Assembly (NCBI GenBank): GCA_032164245.1 | Contig: JAVMKO010000021.1 | Coordinates: 13,708,285 to 13,772,284, forward strand | From: Sternotherus odoratus | Lineage: Eukaryota > Chordata > Testudines > Kinosternidae | Direction: 5' to 3' | DNA: 64,000 nucleotides | Shown: piece after piece, positions 1-11,630 of the stretch | How the letters are laid out: each line of letters opens with the position of its first letter | How positions within the stretch are numbered: the first letter of the stretch is position 1 | Position numbers and translations under genes: made by a program | The notes under the pieces: model-generated | The model's input: the letters and a program-made list of their open reading frames with translations, nothing else | Database searches by the model: none | What the model was told of the DNA's origin: nothing

Positions 1-175
1 AGCGTTCCCTAGTGGACAGAGCACAGGGCTGGGTTCTGTTCCCAGCTCCACCACTGGCCTGCTGGGTAACTTTTACCAAGCCAATTCACCTCTCTGTGCC
101 TCAGTTTCCCCAGCTGTGAAATGGCGATCAGGATGTTTGCCTGCGTTGTAAAGTGCTTCGAGATCCATGGATAAG
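1..175 (+). repeat. MIR-type (CORE/tRNA-derived) SINE
   Basis: The order of motifs is that of a MIR SINE: a tRNA-like start (CTAGTGGACAGAGCACAGGG), GGGTTCTGTTCCCAGCTC, then CTGTGCCTCAGTTTCCCC and a TGAAATGG core. It is diverged, so it is an old insertion. It explains the short ORFs here. Confidence 0.8.
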
Positions 176-2319
176 CGTGAGCGTTTGGGCTGGGCTCCGA
201 CTGCAGCACTTTCTGCCCTCCTCCAGTAGGATCTTCCGCAGCCTAGATCCCTCTGACTCACGGCCCCAGCCCCAGCTCCTGAATCTCTCAGTCTAGGCGT
301 TCCCAGTCCTCATGGCTCTGGCAGCTGTGACTGTCCCAGGTGACAGGGGAGGCAGGCAGGAGCAGGACTCTGAGTTGACCCAGGAATGCGGGATGTGCTG
401 CCTTATGGACAGGCTGAAGTGCCCTGCAGGCAGAGGGGGGAGATGGCTCTGTGCTAGGAAGGGGGCGGATCTGAAATCTCCCTGGAGAGGATCTTCCCAG
501 GAGAGCTGGGGACCACAGCAGCCTGGGCATCCCACTGAAGTGCCTGTAACCCTCGTGCTCCAGGCCCAGGGTTTGTTCTCTGGTCCGGCCGATGCGTGGA
601 GCGGACCAGAAGGCAGGCGCTGCGCAGGGTCCCGCTGGTGCAGAGTGCGGAAAAGGTCCGGATGGGACAGGGTCGACTTTTCTGTCTGAAAACCTACTAG
701 CGCCCTGTCACAAGAGAGGGAGCCCTGCCAGTGTGTCCTCATCCTCCTCGGAGCACACCCAGCGCCCAACCCACGCTCGGAGCAAGCCCCTCCCCGCAGG
801 GCACGCACGTCCTCCGAAGAACTGGCAAACTGAGGGACTCCAGCACGTCAGCTCGTCTTTATTATTCATCCGTGTACAGGGCCCTTGGAGGTCGCGCCTG
901 ATTTCAGTCTCTCTTGGCCCCTCTCCAGGGCACTGTGGTAATTACAAACGTTGGCATAACCACTCAGCCCTCAGACAATTTCGACTTTCCCCGTGGCTGA
1001 AATTAACCCTCTCATTCCCCACTGTGCTACCCCCAAGAGCAGACAAGGGGCTGTCCTCTCCCTGTAAGGCCGCGCTCCCTTTAGCTGGCCAGCAGAGGCA
1101 CCGTGCGTCTGGATCTTAACTTCACACTCCCCCGAGCTCTCATGGGGCTCAGCAGCACCTGGGGCGTTGCGTGGTCTGTGAAGTGACCTCATAAAAGTCC
1201 CAAAGCTGAAGCCAAATGCAGCCTGGCGTGAGGCGTGCTGCTCTTGGCAAGAAGCCCAAGCAATAGGAAAGGGAGGTGGAACTGCCCTGATCCATTTGTC
1301 ACTTGATCCCTTCCAGTTTGGGGCACATGTCACCTTGGAAAAGTTTCCTTCCATTCCCTGCCTCCTTAGTGGTGCATAATTCATCCCGGGGGCCCAAGGC
1401 TCGGTCATTGCCACGCAGGGCTGAGAGCAGCATTCCGTCTCCATGGTGAACTCTCAGTTCATTACACTGGAACTTCATGATTTTATTCCTGGTCCGCTGT
1501 CTGTTCTTCCCCCTGTGGCGCTTAGTGCAGGACAAGATGTGTGAACGCAAAGTGATTTGTATTATTGTGCTATTGCTAAAGCACAGAGAGAGCCGATCTA
1601 TCAAACTCACACAATGAAACGGCCAGAGCTGTCTAGCTAGTTGCAGTCCAGGGTACAGGAGGGGCCCGATCCCAAAGCAGGGATCTCTGGGAATGTCACG
1701 AGAAAGCGTCTGTGTGTGAATGTCCAGCCCAGCTTGGCAAAGGCCACAGGCTCAGGTTATTTAGGGCAGGTTTGAATAGACACCGAGCCCTTTGGATTCT
1801 GGTCCAAACAGAATCCTCCGACGCATGGTCACTGCTGGCTGACACCCAGGCCGTGCAAACTGCCCTGCTGGTTGTGAACGTCTTCCTCAGATAACCCCTC
1901 ATTGCTCTGACACCCTGTCCCAGCCAGAGCCTAAAGGACACAGCAATTTGCAAACGCCTCTAGACCCCTCTCCGCAGATCTCACATTGTGAGTGCAGGGC
2001 TGACACCTGGCCAGCTCCAACAAGGTGGAGCACAAATTCCCAGAGTACTAAGCATCCGAAAGGTCCCGTTGAGATGGTGGGAGGGTAGGGAAGGATCCTC
2101 CGCTGGTTCCGGCTAGGAGGCGAGGGGGGGAATTCTCCAGGGGAAGCTGCTGGCAGGTGGCCACTTTGGAATTTTTGGATACTTCGTTTGGGTGCCTAAA
2201 TGGGATCTGAGCCCTTCTGCGAATCAGGCCAGTGACCTGAACACCTTCTTTCAGCCTCTCCGGTGGATGTGGCCGTCCCACGCAACAAGGAAGAATTATT
2301 CCCTAACTATCCCTTGTTG
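176..2319. other. Gene-free unique stretch
   Basis: No ORF here has recognisable protein similarity or flanking splice signals in a consistent reading frame. The overlapping ORFs on both strands are the chance ORFs expected of moderately GC-rich DNA. I see no repeat that I can name. Confidence 0.5.
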
Positions 2320-2412
2320 AATTTCTTGTCACCTTCCCCTGAAGCAGCTGGCTCCAAGCTCAGCCAGGAAGGGGACGCTGGGTTGATCCAGTCTGGCAAC
2401 TCCGGCGTTCTC
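2320..2412 (+). repeat. CR1 LINE 3'-tail fragment
   Basis: The segment carries CACCTTCCCCTGAAGCAGCTGG followed by a diverged GATCCAGTCTGGCAACTCC. This resembles the CR1 3' end, whose opposite-strand version is clear at 57.8 kb. It is short and old. Confidence 0.5.
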
Positions 2413-5400
2413 GTGTCAGATGCGTCTCCGTGAAGTGTAAGTGATGTCCCATGTCCCGGGAGGCTGAGGTGGCCTCCCCACAGGATGCACCGTTCCCTTG
2501 AACAACTGCCAGTGAGATGGACCTTGAAGAGCTCTGGGCCCTGTCTGTGGTTGGGTCTTGCTGTGCAGAACATTAGTCACTCTCGTATATTACACTGACA
2601 CTGCTCTGGGGATAAAGGCAGCTAGGCCTGAAGGTTGGGTTAAGTAGCTTGTTTTCCTCCACGCTGCCCGGTAACAAGGCTGCCGATCAAGCTGCCTGGG
2701 CGAGACTCCACATTGCCGTTCTAGCTGAAAGGTCGTTTGCAATGACCTCAGAATCAGTTTTCTTGCTTTCATGTTTCTCACTCCAGCCTGGATTCTTCTG
2801 CTCCGAGTTTCTCCACCTCGTTGCTTCTTGGCCGGACTCTCAAATCGCTGGCTGCACCAGATGGCGTCTCCTCCTGAATTCCACAGTCCAGCGTTCAGAG
2901 GGTCAGCCCGGCCCAGCATTACCCCTGTTGTACTGAGTGGGCATTTGGCTGCCTCCCTAAGGCCAAGGAATAGCTGGATTACTTGCTTCCATTGCTCCAT
3001 GCCATGAACTCTACACAGAGGCAGGCTGCTTGGCAATTTGTCTCTGCATTCCCCAAGCAATTGACTGCCGCTGAGCGCTGGCTCCGTGTTTTCCTGCCTG
3101 GCCCAGGGAGAGCAGCAATATTTCTCTTCAGACCCCGTTCAAACCTGGAATAAAGTCTGTGCTTTGCCAACGTGCCTTCCTGTATTAGCACTTGACTGTG
3201 GCAACCACACGGCTTGTGGACTCTAGTGTTCTGCACCAGAGGGCTTCATGAGATGCATGGGAGGCAGCAGACAGCGTACACGAGCATTGGGTGGATTGTG
3301 CCTACGGGTTGTTGGGGGCGGGTTGGTGCACAAAACACTAGCTCATTCCAGCAGGACCACAAAAGGCCTTTGTTGGAATGAAGTTTCCTGCTATTAGCAT
3401 CAGCCTGAGCTTGGGAAAGAAAATACAGCTGGGTCAGAATGAGTCAGAGCCTTCACAGGTGCTGTGACTGTGTCCCAATCCCTGATCCCGCCCACACCAG
3501 GGCGGGGAGCGGCCAGGGAAAGGAACTTCCCTTGCGCCTCTCCAGAGGCTGCCCAGATCTCGGGCCCAGGGTCCTTTAAAGGTGCATCTGTAACCTGTAC
3601 TGGCAACCGTCACACCTAAGGGAATACAGCACCTGAGCCTCCCACTGCCTGGGCTGCCCTGTTTTCAGTGGCAGTGGAACACCAGAGAGGCACAGCCTGC
3701 AGGAGTGGCAAGCGGAAGGTTAATTCTGGAAGGGGAAGGAATTTGTGTGGGGTTCGGACTAAGAACACGCTGTCTGGCAAGCCTGACACCCAAGGGATTT
3801 GCAAGGGGACCAGGTGAACATGGTCCTGGTGATGATTGAGGATAATTATGGCCAACTGGCAACTAGCCACCAGGTGCCCGGAGTCATGTAAAGCAGAGGT
3901 GGGGGAGAAGCAGTTGCTCTATTCTTTAAAAACAAAAATAAAACGAAGCCCAAAGGCCACTCCCAGTCTCGACTTTAGACACCGGGAGGCTGCAGTTTCT
4001 CCCGGCCGCGCTCTCCTCTGGCCCTGGGGGCAGGCGGAGCAGAGAGGGAGAGGATTAGGTGGGCCACTGAACAGGGCGCTGGGGGTGCTGACTTCAGTGC
4101 GGGCTTCAGCACCTGGAGGGAGAGGAGATCTTCTCGCAGCAAACGAGAGTGAGTCGAACTGGCCAGGTAAAGCTCAGGCCATACAAAGATCCCGGCTTGT
4201 GAATGTGAAATCCCCACTTCCTTGCAAGCGTCCAGGCTGCTCTCTGGGCCGGCTAAATCGCCAATGGCCCCGCAATGTGAAGGTACCTCCCACCTAAAGT
4301 CCACTACCTAGGCCCCTTTCAGACGCACCGCAAGAGACCTTCAGTGCCAGGAAACTGATCATTAGCAGAAGCCCCTCCTTTTGATCCACCCCCCTGGGGA
4401 AAAATGCCAAATGGTGATAGGGAACCCACCCCTCCATGGCTCTGGATGCAATTAGGAGCGATTTCTTTCTGTTTGCTACCTAAAGAATGGGAGAGGAAGG
4501 AGATCTACGTTCTCTTTGAGTGAAGAGAAGAATGACTAAAGGTGCCGCAGCAGTTCATGAATAAAATAGCTTCCACTGCTGCATGCCTTCATTATTGGCA
4601 GCTGTACCACCAAAGATTTGTGTCACAAACAACCATGCAAATGTAGTTCCCCAGGAGAATTTCAATCAGATAATTCTTCCCTTTTCTAAGAGGGAGAGGG
4701 GGAGAGAGAGATTGTTTAAATGTCTCCGCACTGTTCTAGCCTCAAAGAAAATTGTTGTTATGACAGAACATAATGCTTTTGTGTAGCACTTCTGCCTTTC
4801 TCATTTGTTTCCCTCTTGGCTCCTTTGATGTTTTCTGCTTCCAGCAGTACCAGGAGAGCTTGGGGCGGGACAGGTTCCTTCTCGCTGGGGAAGGGCAGGT
4901 TTCAAGGTGACCCTGCTGGTTTGGATTTAGGAAGAAAGATTCAACATGCTGAGATGTTGCCGCATGGGGAAGAGGAAATGAGGAGCTGGGGGATAAGGGG
5001 AGGGGGGTAGTTACTGGGGAAGGCAAATGAAGTGACGACCAGAGACAGCACCTAGATTTGTATCTTCAGCAGGGGAGTGAGGGTTCAGGAGTTAAGATCA
5101 CTTTGTGTGTTAGGTGAGGCTTCCTGTCTCTACTCGAGATAGGCTACACTGGTTTTATTATCTAACTTGTATAATTTAATTCAAACTATGGGCATGGGGG
5201 AGGGGCTTTATGCCAAGTTTCCGCTCTGAAAACAGGGTTTGTGGCTAATTTCCCCTTGTAAATTGCTGAACGTGCAGCTTAGTAGCAGGAAATGCTGATA
5301 GACCCTTAGCTGTGGAGGTACCACGGAAACTGCCATTATAAATAAGAGAAGAGAAGGGAGAAAGGTGAAGGTAGAAACCCTCCGAGATCTCATTAGCAGG

Positions 5401-6459
5401 AAGCATCTCCAACTTATGCCTTCTGGTCTTCAAACCCCGCTCTGCTCATGCATTCAACCAGGAGGAAAGAGAAACACGTATCTAGACACAAAGGAAGTGA
5501 GTGAAGCCAAAGCATCTTGGACAGCCTGGGCCAGAGAGATGCAATTACCTCACACAGCAGAGACTTGGGTTTTCTTCTTTTTACATGAGCATATGCTGAG
5601 CTCTGTTTGTCAACAGCCAGCTGTCTGCGTCCTCGCTGCTGAGATAGAAAACCAGCTATTGGTAGCCACTGAATTAAATGAAAACAGGATTGTTTGGATG
5701 CAAAACCATTTTCTTCCTTTGTTCCCTTCTCTCTTACCCCCTGACCGGTGCCCAACGAATGCCAACAGACGAGGCTTTGACTATTGGGGTACAGGATGTA
5801 CCGTGTGTAGTCACAAAGCCCAAAGTATGCATGACTCGCTTGTCCATTAGTTAGTCCTGGGCCCCTCTCATGTGCCTGGCATTAAAGTGTGGTGATGGGT
5901 GATTGTTTGGAGGGTGGGTTTCATTCCTACATTTAGCCCCAAACCCCTGTGGTTCCAGAGATCTCACAGCAAGTGGAGGTGAAGTTCCTTGGTTTGACCA
6001 CGTCTGAGATACCAAAGAGCTTTTAGAATCATCAAATCTGAAATTTTTTTAGAAATAATCTGGAATTTCCACTTGCAAAATTGGCTGCAGCCCATGGGCT
6101 CACACCACCAAAGACCCACAGGTCTGCACATCATGGAGTCCTGCGTCCTGGGGATTTGTCTCCCACAGCATAAATACCCCGGCTCTAGCAATACAGAGAG
6201 TCTCAGGGCCCTGTTATGGAGACCCATACTCTCCCACACTCTGTGCTCTGCACCGGAGGGCTACCATGACAGAGCCCTGCCTCCTGAGAACTCATGTAAA
6301 CAGGCAGCTAGAGACTCATGACAGATCCAAAGAGCCAGCTACCTCCAGCACAGGGAATCCTGCGTTTTGCTGTGCCCAGCCATGGAGAAAACACAGAACA
6401 CAGAAGCTGGACATATGTTTTTATTGTTATTAATTATTATTGACTGGCTGGAAAACCAT
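2413..6459. other. Gene-free stretch
   Basis: No exon-like ORF and no clear mobile element is visible. Short AT-rich, low-complexity intervals occur near 4.5-4.8 kb and 5.1-5.4 kb. The 153-aa and 161-aa ORFs at 3836 and 5365 have no recognisable domain and no splice context. Confidence 0.5.
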
Positions 6460-6806
6460 GCTCAGTGAGTTATCAATGGTTTACATTGAAGCTGCAAGGG
6501 CATATGTGGGGGGAGGGGGGATCCTGCAGAGATCTGTCCTGGTCTGGTTCTATTCAATGTGTTCATAAATGCTTTGGATCATGACACAGCGAGTACACTT
6601 AAAGCTGGGAGAGGTGGCAAGTGCTGTGGAAGATAGGGTTAAAATTCAAAATGATCTTGACAAACTGGAGAAATGGTCTGCAATAAATAGGGTGAAATTC
6701 AATAAGGACAAATGCAAAGTACTACACCGAGGAAGGAAAAATCAATTGCACAAATAGAAAATGGAAAATGACTGCCTAGGAAGGAGTACTGCAGAAAAGG
6801 ATCTGT
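6460..6806 (+). repeat. CR1 LINE, 5' piece of interrupted copy
   Basis: The + strand encodes the CR1 ORF2 segment after the reverse-transcriptase core, including LDKLEKWSAINRVKFNKDKC (about 6649-6708), a typical CR1 block. The element continues at 7079-7112 and 7376-7984, so two later insertions split it. Frameshifts and stops show it is dead. Confidence 0.85.
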
Positions 6807-7078
6807 GGTATCTTCCTCCTAGTGATAATGGACCATCTACATTTAACAGCCCTCTTAGAATTGGTATGCTAATGTACAATTTTTTTTCTCTTTTTTTCTT
6901 TTCTTTTTCTTTCTGTGTGTATAAATGCATTTTACTTCTGTTCCATTCTATGCATCCGACGAAGTGGGTAGTAGCCCACGAAAGCTTATGCTCCAATACT
7001 TTAGTTAGTCTTTAAGGTGCCACAGGACTCTTGTTACCTCTGCTATTCCAGACTAACACGGCTACCTCTCTGATTCTT
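6807..7078 (+). mobile_element. Penelope-like short element, sense copy inserted in CR1
   Basis: This contains a block at about 6809-6950 (ending TTCCATTCTAT), then GCATCCGACGAAGTGGG, CCCACGAAAGCTTATGC, AGTCTTTAAGGTGCCACAGG and GACTAACACGGCTACCTCTC. The same terminal block recurs at 7.1, 20.0 and 27.8-28.8 kb, with a related one at 42.1 kb. The family assignment to PLEs rests on the shared hammerhead-like end with the RT-bearing PLE at 19.6-21.1 kb, and is inference. The hammerhead-like motif is at 6952-6991. Confidence 0.7.
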
Positions 7079-7112
7079 GTGGGTCATAATGGATCACAAA
7101 CTAAAATGACAG

Positions 7113-7375
7113 GTTCAAGAATAGCAGTCGTGTTAGTCTGTATCCGTAAAGAAAGCGAGGAATATTTGTAGCACCTTAGAGACTAACCAGTTTATTTCAG
7201 CATAAGCTTTCCTGAGCTATAGCCCACTTCATAGAATGGAACAGAAGTAAAATGCATTTATACACACAGAAAGAAAAAGAAAAGAAAAAAAGAGGAAAAA
7301 AATTGCACATTAGCATACCAATTCTAAGAGGGCTGTTAAATGTAGATGGTCCATTATCACTAGGAGGAAGATACA
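7113..7375 (-). mobile_element. Penelope-like short element, antisense copy
   Basis: This is the same unit as 6807-7078 in the opposite orientation. The outer ~140 bp (about 7230-7375) is a nearly perfect reverse complement of 6809-6954, while the inner ~110 bp is more diverged. About 8-9 bases of the hammerhead-like core are missing where it joins AAGTGGG. About 34 bp of CR1 separates the two copies. Confidence 0.7.
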
Positions 7376-7984
7376 CAATGTTTTACAATTGCTGCAAAAA
7401 ACCTAAGCATTATTCTGGGATGTACTAGCAAGAGTGTTGTAGGCAAGACACGAGACATAATTCTCCACTCAACTGGAGTATTGTGTCCAGTCCTGGGCAC
7501 CACACTTTGGGAAAGATGCGGACAAATTGGAGAAAGTCCAGGGGAAAGTAACACAAATGCTTGTAAGTCATGTTTTCTAGACCTTTAAAGACTGAGAAGA
7601 AAAGGGGCTTGCTTGGTCTGGAGAAGAAAAGACTGAAGGGGACCCTGATAACAGTCTTCAAGTATGTAAAAGGTTGCTATAAAGAGAAGGGTGATCAATT
7701 GTTCTCGTTAGCCTCTGAGGATAGGACAAGAAGCAATGGGCTTAAATTGCAGCAACAGTAGTTTAGGGTTGGTGATTAGGAAAAACGTCCGAACTGTCAG
7801 GGCAGTGAAGCACTGGAACACGTTAGCTAGGGAGGCGGTGGAATCTGCATCATTGGAAGTTTTTAAGAACAGGTTAGACAAACACCTGTCAGGGATGGTC
7901 TACAAATACTTAGTCCTGCCCTGAGTGTAGGGGATGGGACTAGCTGACCTATCAAAGTCTCTTCCAGTGCTATGATTCGATGAC
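7376..7984 (+). repeat. CR1 LINE, 3' piece
   Basis: This continues the CR1 interrupted at 6807. It encodes the C-terminal ORF2 remnant and the 3' UTR (TGGAGTATTGTGTCCAGTCC, GGATAGGACAAGAAGCAATG, GGGATGGTCTACAAATACTT), and ends near TGCTATGATTCGATGA, the short repeat typical of CR1 tails. Confidence 0.85.
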
Positions 7985-8112
7985 GATTATTATTATTATT
8001 CATTTGTATTACCAGAGCATCAAGGAGCCGTAGTCATGAATCAGGACTTGTAAAAACACAGAATGAAAAGACAACCCCTTCCCCAAGGAGTTTACAATCT
8101 TAGTATACGTAT
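7985..8112. repeat. MIR/L2-type old repeat fragment
   Basis: An ATT-repeat run is followed by CCAGAGCATCAAGGAGCC and CCAAGGAGTTTACAATCTTA. This is the layout of a common ancient amniote interspersed repeat. It directly abuts the CR1 tail. Confidence 0.5.
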
Positions 8113-9586
8113 AAATGATTTCCACCATGCCAGCACTTAGCAGAAGCAGCTCCACCAGGTCACTGTTTGCTATATTATGAAATATTGAAGTACTATTACA
8201 CATACCATCTTCATATATGTACATCTCCCATTAGCAATAATAGAACTTACAATGCCCAGTACATTGGGGGTAGCAGTGAGCCCCATGTTTTTAAATCAGA
8301 TGCGAGCTTTGAAACATGTCTGTGCTCTTTCGACAAGAGGAATAAACACCTCCCTAACCCAATGTGTGATATCTCCATTCCCACTGGTTTAGTCATCCAG
8401 GCTGCAGTTAGCAGCGATATGAGTATTTAATTATGGAGCAAGTTTTTCAGTCCTGCTGCTCTTTATTTGTGCATGTGCTTTTTCCTAATAACAATGCAGC
8501 CATATGGCGCTTCAAGCACTGGGATTCCAGCCATTGGGGCAACAGATGCAAAACAGCCCAAGATAATAGACTGAAAAGTTTGTTTCTTCTCTCTTTTGAG
8601 CAGTTGAAAACAAACAAACACAACACACAATATGCAGCGTGCATGACAAATTCAAGTCGGGATGAAGTGCACAAGGCCAAGTCTGCCAGGAAACTGTTTC
8701 TTTTGGGTTCCCACTAGAAGAAGCTTAGAATATGTGGCTCTAGAGAGCCTGAGGCCATTAGTCCAGTTAGGGGGATGAAGGATGGGAAATGATACAATCT
8801 CTTTCCTTGGAGTAAACAGTTCAAACAAGATATAAAAATTATTGATTTGTGTTTTCCATCCAAATGACTGTCACAAACTCAGAGCTGCATCATGTTAACG
8901 ATGACAGTAATGGATACAGTTGTCATGTAACACTCTAATTCAATCAGTGTGTGCTATTATTTTTCCTTAGGGCTCACTTGCAGACCTGACATCATCTAAC
9001 CTTGGTGTTGCTGGAGTGGAAATCCTGTGTATCCTTCACTCATAATACAGCTTGGGTTTTCATTTCTTCATGGACCTAGAGGTCTCCCTGCTGTATAATA
9101 ATAGCCTTCCTTGGTATAGCCATTTGCACCCCAGAGCACTTGACAAACTCTGTTTAGATCATATCACCTTAGCCCTTGTGCAGCCACCTCTGTAACTGAC
9201 TATGGCAGCTGTTTGACAGCACAGGAACAAAGTGAAGAATGCGGAGCTCCGTTGAGACTGCCGGGGGGAACTTAGAGTGGCAGAGAATAATTTGGCCAGA
9301 ACACCAGTCTAACACCCCTAGCCTTGTGACAAGTGCCAAGCCACCTTCTATGGACACAACTGGTCAAGACCTGTTTTGCATCTCCTCCAAAAGACAATGA
9401 CTTCCCAAAGCACCGTGCTACCTGTCCGTAAGCTGCAGCGTCTCTTCAATATGATGCACAGTGAAGAGTCCTCTTTACTGAATCACCAACAATGCTTCTT
9501 GCAGCTGAGAATATGTCTCCTTCTGGACCTATTTGATGGATACAGGGCCCTTATCCTGGGCACAAGTTATCCCATAACTGCCTTCT
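8113..9586. other. Gene-free stretch
   Basis: AT-rich sequence with only short ORFs. I see no named repeat, RNA gene or exon. Confidence 0.5.
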
Positions 9587-9692
9587 GCAGGGTTTCCTTG
9601 CACCTTCCCCTGAAGCAGTTGATACTGGCCATTCTTGGAGACAGGACTCCATGGACCCCTGCATGACCCAGTCTGACAGTCCCTGGGGTTCT
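9587..9692 (+). repeat. CR1 LINE 3'-tail fragment
   Basis: TTGCACCTTCCCCTGAAGCA, ACTGGCCATTCTTGGAGACA and GACCCAGTCTGACAGTCCCT match the CR1 3' end, which appears in reverse complement at about 57.8 kb. Confidence 0.6.
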
Positions 9693-9989
9693 TCTTTTTT
9701 TTTAAACCCACCAGTTTTTTAAAAAAAACTATAAGCAGCTAAGCAAGGAAGATATTAGGATAATTCTTTGTGTAGCCAATGCAAGGATTCCCAGCTGAAG
9801 CTGCCTGCTGGGATTAGCATGTGGAACTGAGCAAATTGCAGCCCACTCTGGATCTAACAACGAGACCAACGAATGGAAGTAAAAACGTTGCCCAAATGTT
9901 TTCAAAACTCTAAGACCCAGTGGGGGTTCGGCTGACACTTCACTGCAAGGTCTGGGTTGGTGTGTCCCTTTTCCTTATTGATCTGTTTG

Positions 9990-10112
9990 TAAGGTGACCA
10001 GATGTCCCGATTTCATAGGGACAGTCCCAATCTTTGGGGCTTTGTCTTATATAGGCGCCTATTACTCCCCACCCCCGTCCCAATTTTTCACACTTGCTGT
10101 CTGGTCACCGTA
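9990..10112. mobile_element. Short non-autonomous hAT element (GGTGACCAGAT type)
   Basis: The terminal inverted repeats are TAAGGTGACCAGA on the left and TCTGGTCACCGTA on the right. The flanks give an imperfect 8-bp target duplication (TCTGTTTG at 9982-9989, TCGGTTTG at 10113-10120). An 8-bp duplication is the hallmark of the hAT superfamily. Length is 123 bp with no coding capacity. Related copies lie at 27930-28706 and 34694-34779. Confidence 0.8.
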
Positions 10113-11554
10113 TCGGTTTGCCACACAGGAATGCCTCTTTTGCTTTCAAATTCCCCATTTCCATTTGGGGGACAGGCAAGTCTGATTGCTTTCATTATGC
10201 TGCAGGATTTCTACACGGCTGATATTGCTAATTAGGAAAGACATAAAAAAACCGTGACTTACAAATGACTGTGCAAGTTTACAAATGTCATTTGCATTGA
10301 ACTGTTATTAGTTTATTGATTGTATTAAGTAAGTAGATAATCACTCTGAAAAGAAACAATATTCTCATCATAAAGTAAATGAATGTTAAATGTCTTTGGC
10401 TCATTAGCACATGTATTGCGCTTTGTTACCATTTGCAGGACTTCCAGGCAAACCTTTTAATGATATGCACTCTCAGCCAAACTAATCAGCTACACTCAGC
10501 CCCAGAGATTATGTAACTGCTCAGATCTGCGGTAGGGTTTCAACAGAGCCTCCTTTTGAACTGCGCACCTCAGAGAATCTGCATCTGCAAAACCAGTGCT
10601 AGGAACGGGGCTCTCTGGAGAGCTCTGGGGGAGCTCCGCCCTCTCTAGACTGTGTGTTATGAAACTCTTCCCCACAGTGAGGAGCAAAGCCCTGTCTATG
10701 AAAGCAACCCAACCCAAAGCTACATCTGGTTGGGGCGAGGGGGTTGAGCAACAGAAATCTGAGGATTTGGGAAATTTGCACATTAGCTCAGATCTGAAAA
10801 CTGATGTCCGAAAAGCAACTTCCTGCTGATCTCTGGAAAGGAAGCAGCAGGGTCCAGTCAAGCTAGCAAGAGCTGGGTTCTAATCCCTGCTCTACCTCGG
10901 GCCTGCTAGGGGACCCAGGCACGGCCCTGCCCCTCCACAAACCTTTGCCGCCAGAGTTACCTTCCTTCCTACAACGCTTTGCAACTGATGTATAAAGCGA
11001 TTGGAGGGGTCGGGCAGCTTCACACATAAATAACACTGCATGCGTCTGGGGGTCAAATGACATCACGCCACAGAAGAAACCCCGGGACACATATTTCTGT
11101 TGCGTTTTGTTCTCCCCTGTTTTGAAAATAGTGCCACACTTCACAGCACCAATATCCCAGAGCACCAGTCTGCTCTTTACAAGGCCAGTGCACAGGGGGA
11201 AAGACATGGTTGGGGTTTTGTTCACAATCTGAGCAGCAGGATTTAGACCATCCCCTTCCCTTTGAATTTCAAAGCTCCGGCTGCAACCAGCAGCAGCCGA
11301 ACTGCCTCTTCACCCTGGCAGACTACAACTGAAGGTGTCGATTTACCAGCTTGCAGATGTGCAAAGACTGAAGCAATGCACCTGCTACCTGTCAACTCAG
11401 AGGCATTATCCAGTCAGTACCCAGCAGGCCCTGTGCTGTGTCGTGCAGCGTCTCGCTCATACACGCTGTGTCCCTAAACACGGGCGAATCGCCCTGCTAT
11501 TGCAGGCCAGGGGACAGAGAATATGGAAGAGTGATTCTCTAGGCTGGCCCCTAA
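10113..11554. other. Gene-free stretch with a weak MIR remnant
   Basis: The AT-rich part (10,230-10,500) has many TAAT/TTTGCAT-like words and could be a regulatory element. That is only an impression. At about 10866-10960 a diverged MIR is suggested by GAGCTGGGTTCTAATCCCTG. No exon is recognisable. Confidence 0.4.
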
Positions 11555-11630
11555 GGGCCGGATTCAAAGCCCATGGAAGTCAGTGTGAATGATTCCCTTT
11601 GACTTCAATGGGCTTTGAATTGGGTCCACA
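11555..11630. repeat. Foldback repeat (CCCATTGA/TCAATGGG type)
   Basis: GGATTCAAAGCCCATGGAAG is mirrored by GACTTCAATGGGCTTTGAAT, giving a short palindrome. Similar foldbacks lie at 13548-13625 and 14740-14815, so this is a dispersed MITE-like family. Confidence 0.55.
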
